From Methanosarcina sp. (GTDB taxonomy: Archaea > Halobacteriota > Methanosarcinia > Methanosarcinales > Methanosarcinaceae), in contig DUGS01000067.1 in assembly GCA_013331265.1 (NCBI GenBank), forward strand, positions 1-10,016: DNA of 10,016 nucleotides, written 5' to 3'. The translations under genes were made by a program, and so were the position numbers. Positions 7,016 to 10,016 of the stretch are shown in pieces; within the stretch, counting starts at the first letter, position 1; every line of letters begins with the position of its first letter. The notes below the pieces were generated by a model, which saw nothing but the letters and a program-made list of their open reading frames with translations, made no database searches and was not told where the DNA came from.

Positions 7016-7052
7016 AAAAAATGAAGACATGTGTTTGTAGCTAACACATATC
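7016..7052 (-). terminator. Hairpin terminator of gene C
   Basis: On the minus strand GATATGTG (7052-7045) pairs with CACATGTC (7033-7026), then TTCATTTTTT follows. Relative to gene B one A-U pair has become U-G. This keeps pairing in minus-strand RNA but would be A-C on the other strand. Confidence 0.7.
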
Positions 7053-7122
7053 AGCCAGCATATATCATCCAGAGCTTGAATTGTCCTTAATATCCCGTTT
7101 CTTTTACCTTAATACTTATATC

Positions 7123-8622
7123 TTAACTCTTTGGGTCGAATTTTATAGCCCGATCATACACTATCTCTGAGTAGGATGGTCCGGTTTTTGTAGACTTTTC
7201 CAGGTAAATCCTCCAGCAAACGGAGATCGGCTGATCCAGCTCTACGCCATAGCCTCCCACGCCATAGGGAACTTCATAGCAGTACTGATCACCTTCGCTG
7301 CAGTTCCTGGCGAGCTTGTAGACATACAGGTATTTCGCATTCGGATTGTCAGGCAGGTATTCCTCGGCAGACCCATTGAAATCCTCGTTGGTGATTGCTT
7401 TAACACCGTTCCACACATCCGCTCCGTATATGCCAAAGTTAGAGTATGTCGCCTTTCCTGTGGCTACATGATTGACCCCATAAACAATTATGAATTCACC
7501 TGAATTGTTGCCCAGAGTAATTGATGGGTCTCGCAGGAAGGGATAGTACTCCGAGGTGTTAAAGAAAGGAGGCGTTGGCGAAGAGACAGTCTGGTTTGCT
7601 GCCCATAGATAGCAACAATCGTTGTCAGGGCCTATAACGTCTATTCCTCTCTGAATGCCATCACTCCCCACAGGTACAGTTTGACTGGTTGGAAGCTCTG
7701 TAGCATTCGATTCGTTGTATTTGTTGAGAATCGCAATCCTCAGCTCTTCGAGATCATCCATAAGGTCAAACTCTGTTTTCCCGGTTCCGCGGACCCTTAG
7801 CTCCGGATAATCATACGGGTCCAGCTTTGTAGTGTTGTTTGGAGTAATCCGGAAAACAGTAGCGGGTGTATTATTGACATAATTATCTCCAGCTTGCTTA
7901 TCTGTGACGAGAGCTGGGCGAATCAACATCATAAAAGTATCGGAATCATTTTCCAGGCCCATGTTCAACATGGCTGAGGGAAACACCTGAGTATTAAATA
8001 TGCCATCCGGATATCCTGCTGATTGGGCAGCAGCACGGATGCGTTGATCAATGCCTTTGTCCGCCGTAGCGACTATTATCGTAGTTTGATTGTAAGGATT
8101 TCCAGACGACCCATTTGGGGTCCCTTCAGTATTTATAACCATGTTATTTACCGTATCTCCCAGGTTGGCAAAGATCCATCTGGTCTCATTTCCATATGTC
8201 CTGGACAATAAGTAATGATCATAACTGAAGTACCTGCACTCAGGCGGTGTTCTTCCCACGAAAACAACAGCTTCATCAGGACGCAGATTCCAGAATGGAG
8301 TTGTGTTCCCGCTCTGTCCAAGCGCTCTGGATATTTCAGAAAACTTTGCGTTCACCTTATAGCCAGGTGCCGGTGGGACAAAATATGTGATATATTTTGT
8401 CGTGGGATTGTTTCCATAAGCAGAAGGCAGTACTCCTTCGTCATATAACTTGATTAGATCAAAAAACCCCAATTCGCCTTCCTGTACGGTGAACCCATCC
8501 TGCTCTAAAGCCTGACGAAAAGCCTCCGTATCATACGTTTCATTCTGTGCAAGGGCAATTCCTGTTAGCATTGTGAGCAAAACGCCAAGTATTATAGATA
8601 GTGTATAATTTTTCAATAACAT
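7123..8622 (-). CDS. Secreted protein of unknown family, paralogue 2 (gene C)
   Basis: The 499-residue product is a gapless paralogue of gene B. Its signal peptide (MLLKNYTLSIILGVLLTML, then cleavage probably after IALA at 25) is followed by the same acidic, sequon-rich mature chain without a C-terminal anchor. Differences from gene B cluster in the signal peptide, residues 91-100, 131-140, 351-370 and 466-476. The core blocks are identical. It carries two cysteines not in gene B, Cys336 (next to the shared Cys337) and Cys469, so its disulfide pattern may differ. AGGGGGAT directly precedes ATATG. Its promoter shares the palindrome block with gene A, not with gene B. The tandem arrangement, the shared 3' flank and matching starts point to duplication followed by regulatory divergence. 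Function unknown. Confidence 0.85.
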   Translation of the reverse strand: MLLKNYTLSIILGVLLTMLTGIALAQNETYDTEAFRQALEQDGFTVQEGELGFFDLIKLYDEGVLPSAYGNNPTTKYITYFVPPAPGYKVNAKFSEISRALGQSGNTTPFWNLRPDEAVVFVGRTPPECRYFSYDHYLLSRTYGNETRWIFANLGDTVNNMVINTEGTPNGSSGNPYNQTTIIVATADKGIDQRIRAAAQSAGYPDGIFNTQVFPSAMLNMGLENDSDTFMMLIRPALVTDKQAGDNYVNNTPATVFRITPNNTTKLDPYDYPELRVRGTGKTEFDLMDDLEELRIAILNKYNESNATELPTSQTVPVGSDGIQRGIDVIGPDNDCCYLWAANQTVSSPTPPFFNTSEYYPFLRDPSITLGNNSGEFIIVYGVNHVATGKATYSNFGIYGADVWNGVKAITNEDFNGSAEEYLPDNPNAKYLYVYKLARNCSEGDQYCYEVPYGVGGYGVELDQPISVCWRIYLEKSTKTGPSYSEIVYDRAIKFDPKS

Positions 8623-8696
8623 ATCCCCCTGTCAGCTAATTATTCCTCAAATCTTAGTGTTAACTAAAAACCATGAAATAATATATATTAAACATT

Positions 8697-8739
8697 ATAT
8701 AAAATATATAGAATAACTTATTCTTATTATAAAATAATC
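8697..8739 (-). promoter_or_regulatory. Promoter block of gene C, shared with gene A
   Basis: AGAATAA-C-TTATTCT (8710-8724) is a perfect palindrome with a one-base spacer. Next to it the minus strand reads TATATATTTTATATAATG, a strong TATA box. The expected start near 8670 gives a leader of about 45-50 bases. The block matches 4738-4780 at 39 of 43 positions. The palindrome touches the upstream edge of the TATA/BRE region, a good place for a regulator. Confidence 0.6.
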
Positions 8740-8831
8740 CTTAAAGATATGGATAAATCTCCCCGCAACATGGAAGTCTACTTCATATTTAATTCATATT
8801 TAATTCATATTAATAAGCACTCTAAAATTAT

Positions 8832-8940
8832 TTATGAATCTGAAGGTTCTTCAGTCCTTATTTTCTTCTTTTTCATCAATACAAGGGCAGTCCCGGACAG
8901 GAGCGCTGCGCGGATAGGAACTGGCACAGACATCTGACAG
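8832..8940 (-). pseudogene. Possible C-terminal stump of a lost surface-protein gene
   Basis: The minus strand around 8832-8931 encodes VPVPIRAALLSGTALVLMKKKK followed by IRTEEPSDS and a stop. A proline-containing start, a hydrophobic stretch and a basic KKKK end resemble the C-terminal sorting/anchor segments of archaeal surface proteins. The stretch is GC-richer than its surroundings. No upstream coding sequence in this frame looks genuine. It may be a relic or chance. Confidence 0.22.
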
Positions 8941-9035
8941 AATTTTCCAACCGGAAGCAGGAATTGAGGAACTGAAAGCCTGGCGGAAGTGGCAGTAAGA
9001 AAAAACTGGCAACAATCGAACTGCAAATTGGCAGT

Positions 9036-9160
9036 CCAATTTCGATTTCTTTTTTCAAACAGCATCGGGCTGAAGATATTGCTTTTTAGGACCCCAGGCA
9101 ACTTCCCGCTCGACGAAGGAGAGCGGCCTTTCCCGCGAAGTCTGCGAAGAAGCTGGAATT
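9036..9160 (+). repeat. Dispersed intergenic repeat, copy 3
   Basis: This best-preserved copy begins near CCAATTTCGATTTC, runs through GAAGATATTGCTTTT and the hairpin CCGCTC-GACGAAGGA-GAGCGG (about 9107-9127), and ends near GAAGAAGCTGGAATTTTT. It shares the left half with copy 1 and the right half with copy 2, so the full element is about 120 bp. No terminal inverted repeats or target duplication are visible. Confidence 0.7.
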
Positions 9161-9206
9161 TTTAATTTTATTAAAATGAAGTCTTAAATAAGCCAAAATC
9201 TGGAAA

Positions 9207-9409
9207 TTGTCCATTCGAACAGTTTATAAAGTCTTTTTGAGCAAGGAAATGAGCTGTTCTGTTTTTTGTGGGCTTGGAATCACGTATAAACAGGTTGGGC
9301 ATGTGAGAAAAGCAATAAAATATTATAAACAGGCTCTGAAAACATCTGAAAAAATAAGTGACAGACGCGCAGAAGGTATAGACGTTGGGAATTTAGGATT
9401 AACATATAG
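9207..9409 (+). pseudogene. TPR protein gene, 5' part of a disrupted gene
   Basis: From about 9270 the reading frame encodes one tetratricopeptide repeat, GLGITYKQVGHVRKAIKYYK and QALKTSEKISD. It is then followed, 40 residues later, by the start of a second repeat, GNLGLTYS, cut at 9409. The 40-residue spacing fits the TPR_12/kinesin-light-chain-like class, which usually mediates protein-protein contacts. Codons before 9270, back to a TTG at 9207, do not look like TPR sequence and no good start or ribosome binding site exists. The gene was therefore probably truncated at its 5' end as well. The frame runs into the inserted element and stops there. The original protein would have been longer, and its partner is unknown. 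Confidence 0.75.
9404..9409 (+). repeat. Left target-site duplication ATATAG
   Basis: ATATAG lies directly outside the left inverted repeat and recurs directly outside the right one at 9688-9693. Confidence 0.75.
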
Positions 9410-9687
9410 CCTTCTTTCGGCAGGTCGACATTTCATTTTTAACAATTTTTATTGATGGTGATTTTGAATTTACAATTAATAATTGTGCGTAACTTTCAGG
9501 TTTACATATGATCAATTAATAATATCTCATACTATACTTGAATGAAAAAATGATTCTGTATTTATATATGTGGTGGGAGTTGAGCCACACGTTAACCAAC
9601 TTTAAATCTCATATCTAGCTAGGTAATTTCCTAAAACGGCATCAGGAAAAATGTTCTAATTTCAAGTGTCGACCTGCCGAATGTAGG
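9410..9687. mobile_element. 278-bp MITE-like non-autonomous inverted-repeat element
   Basis: The ends are 21-bp inverted repeats (9410-9430 and 9667-9687) matching at 19 positions. They share CCT at the outer end and a TTCGGCAGGTCGACA core. Weaker inverted similarity extends to about 51 bp on each side (9410-9460 and 9637-9687). The interior has no transposase-size ORF. A 6-bp direct duplication, ATATAG, flanks it. Excising the element with one ATATAG joins GLTYS to DLGEIRKAI in frame, giving a complete TPR. The parent transposase family is not identifiable from these ends alone. Confidence 0.88.
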
Positions 9688-9693
9688 ATATAG
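9688..9693 (+). repeat. Right target-site duplication ATATAG
   Basis: Second copy of the 6-bp target sequence, immediately after the right inverted repeat. Confidence 0.75.
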
Positions 9694-9886
9694 TGATCTC
9701 GGAGAAATAAGAAAAGCAATTGATTTTTTGAAGCAATCCCTCGCAATAGGAGAAGCGATTGAAAATCCGAGGATAATCAGCTTTTGCGAGCAAAAATTAA
9801 AGGAACTTGAAGAAGCTGATCCCACATTCCGCTTTCTTGTAGACTACATGGAAAAGCTGCTTTACCTCCTGCATAAAATCCAATAA
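9688..9886 (+). pseudogene. TPR protein gene, 3' part of a disrupted gene
   Basis: This frame encodes the rest of the interrupted second repeat (YSDLGEIRKAIDFLKQSL, then AIGEAIENP) and a C-terminal helical tail (RIISFCEQKLKELEEADPTF, then VDYMEKLLYLLHKIQ), ending with TAA at 9884-9886. Its frame differs from that of the 5' part because of the 278-bp insertion plus 6-bp duplication. No start codon in this frame lies between the stop at 9632-9634 and the TPR sequence, so independent translation is unlikely. The undamaged sequence suggests the insertion is fairly recent. Confidence 0.78.
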
Positions 9887-9903
9887 ATCCACGTTTTATT
9901 GGA
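9879..9903. terminator. Inverted repeat at the TPR stop codon, possible terminator
   Basis: TCCAATAA (9879-9886) pairs with TTATTGGA (9896-9903) in 8 bp with a 9-base loop, and it contains the TAA stop. No U-run follows directly, so the termination role is uncertain. Confidence 0.4.
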
Positions 9904-10016
9904 AATCGATAGCAGGAAAAATTGTGAATATGCGAAAATTTACTGCGGAAGGTGGGCTGATGACTGATTTTGTCTTTTTTTTAATTTCATGAGAAAAGCC
10001 GTTTGCTTCGCAAACG
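9904..10016. other. Right-end intergenic region with T-run and terminal hairpin
   Basis: A T-run at 9975-9982 could end plus-strand transcription. CGTTTGC-TTC-GCAAACG (10000-10016) is a perfect 7-bp hairpin at the window edge. It may continue outside as a bidirectional terminator. No gene is visible. Confidence 0.4.

Noticed and set aside
8749..8937. 62-codon plus-strand ORF upstream of gene C
   Set aside because: AT-rich, tandem TTCATATTTAA repeats, no ribosome binding site and no recognisable feature.
2335..9160. CRISPR array, considered because of three similar repeats
   Set aside because: Copies are kilobases apart, about 100 bp long and diverged, with no regular spacers and no cas genes.
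9955..9972. C/D-box small RNA suggested by CTGATGACTGA near a T-run
   Set aside because: The C-like and D-like boxes abut with no guide region, and the C'/D' boxes are missing.

Overview
The window looks like a stretch of a Methanosarcina-type archaeal chromosome. The reasons are long AT-rich intergenic regions, TATA-like promoter elements without a bacterial -35/-10 pair, hairpin plus U-run or plain U-run terminators, secreted proteins full of N-glycosylation sequons, and a PaaK-type CoA ligase of the kind methanogens carry. The genus is an inference, not proven by an rRNA or other marker. Coding density is low: five convincing intact genes plus one broken gene.

Layout, left to right. Positions 1-180 hold a GC-richer island with several potential hairpins, which may be a structured RNA or decayed tRNA-like sequence. 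At 263-529 (+) is a small membrane-anchored, cysteine- and lysine-rich protein with a three-unit heptad repeat. At 939-2240 (+) is a phenylacetate-CoA ligase-like enzyme with a near-palindrome just upstream of its TATA-like element and a hairpin terminator after it.

From 2713 to 8622 lie three secreted-protein genes, all on the minus strand and each with its own leader and terminator. Gene A (2713-4413) is a putative beta-propeller-like extracellular protein. Genes B (5126-6625) and C (7123-8622) are tandem paralogues of exactly 499 residues, about 78% identical by hand count, and belong to no family I can name. Genes A and C share a 43-bp promoter-region block (39/43 identical) containing a perfect AGAATAA-N-TTATTCT palindrome. 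Gene B lacks it and instead has a CAAAGAGATAC repeat array. The 3' hairpins of B and C are conserved, with a G-U replacement that fits RNA structure on the gene strand. This trio is the best candidate for an undescribed cell-surface or extracellular system, but its function cannot be read from sequence.

A dispersed repeat of about 90-125 bp occurs three times (about 2335-2450, 6898-7010 and 9036-9160), always in the same orientation and always in intergenic DNA next to the secreted-protein genes.

The right end (9207-9886, +) is a tetratricopeptide-repeat gene fragment split by a 278-bp non-autonomous inverted-repeat element (9410-9687). The element has 21-bp terminal inverted repeats and a 6-bp ATATAG target duplication. 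Removing it with one target copy restores the TPR reading frame exactly.
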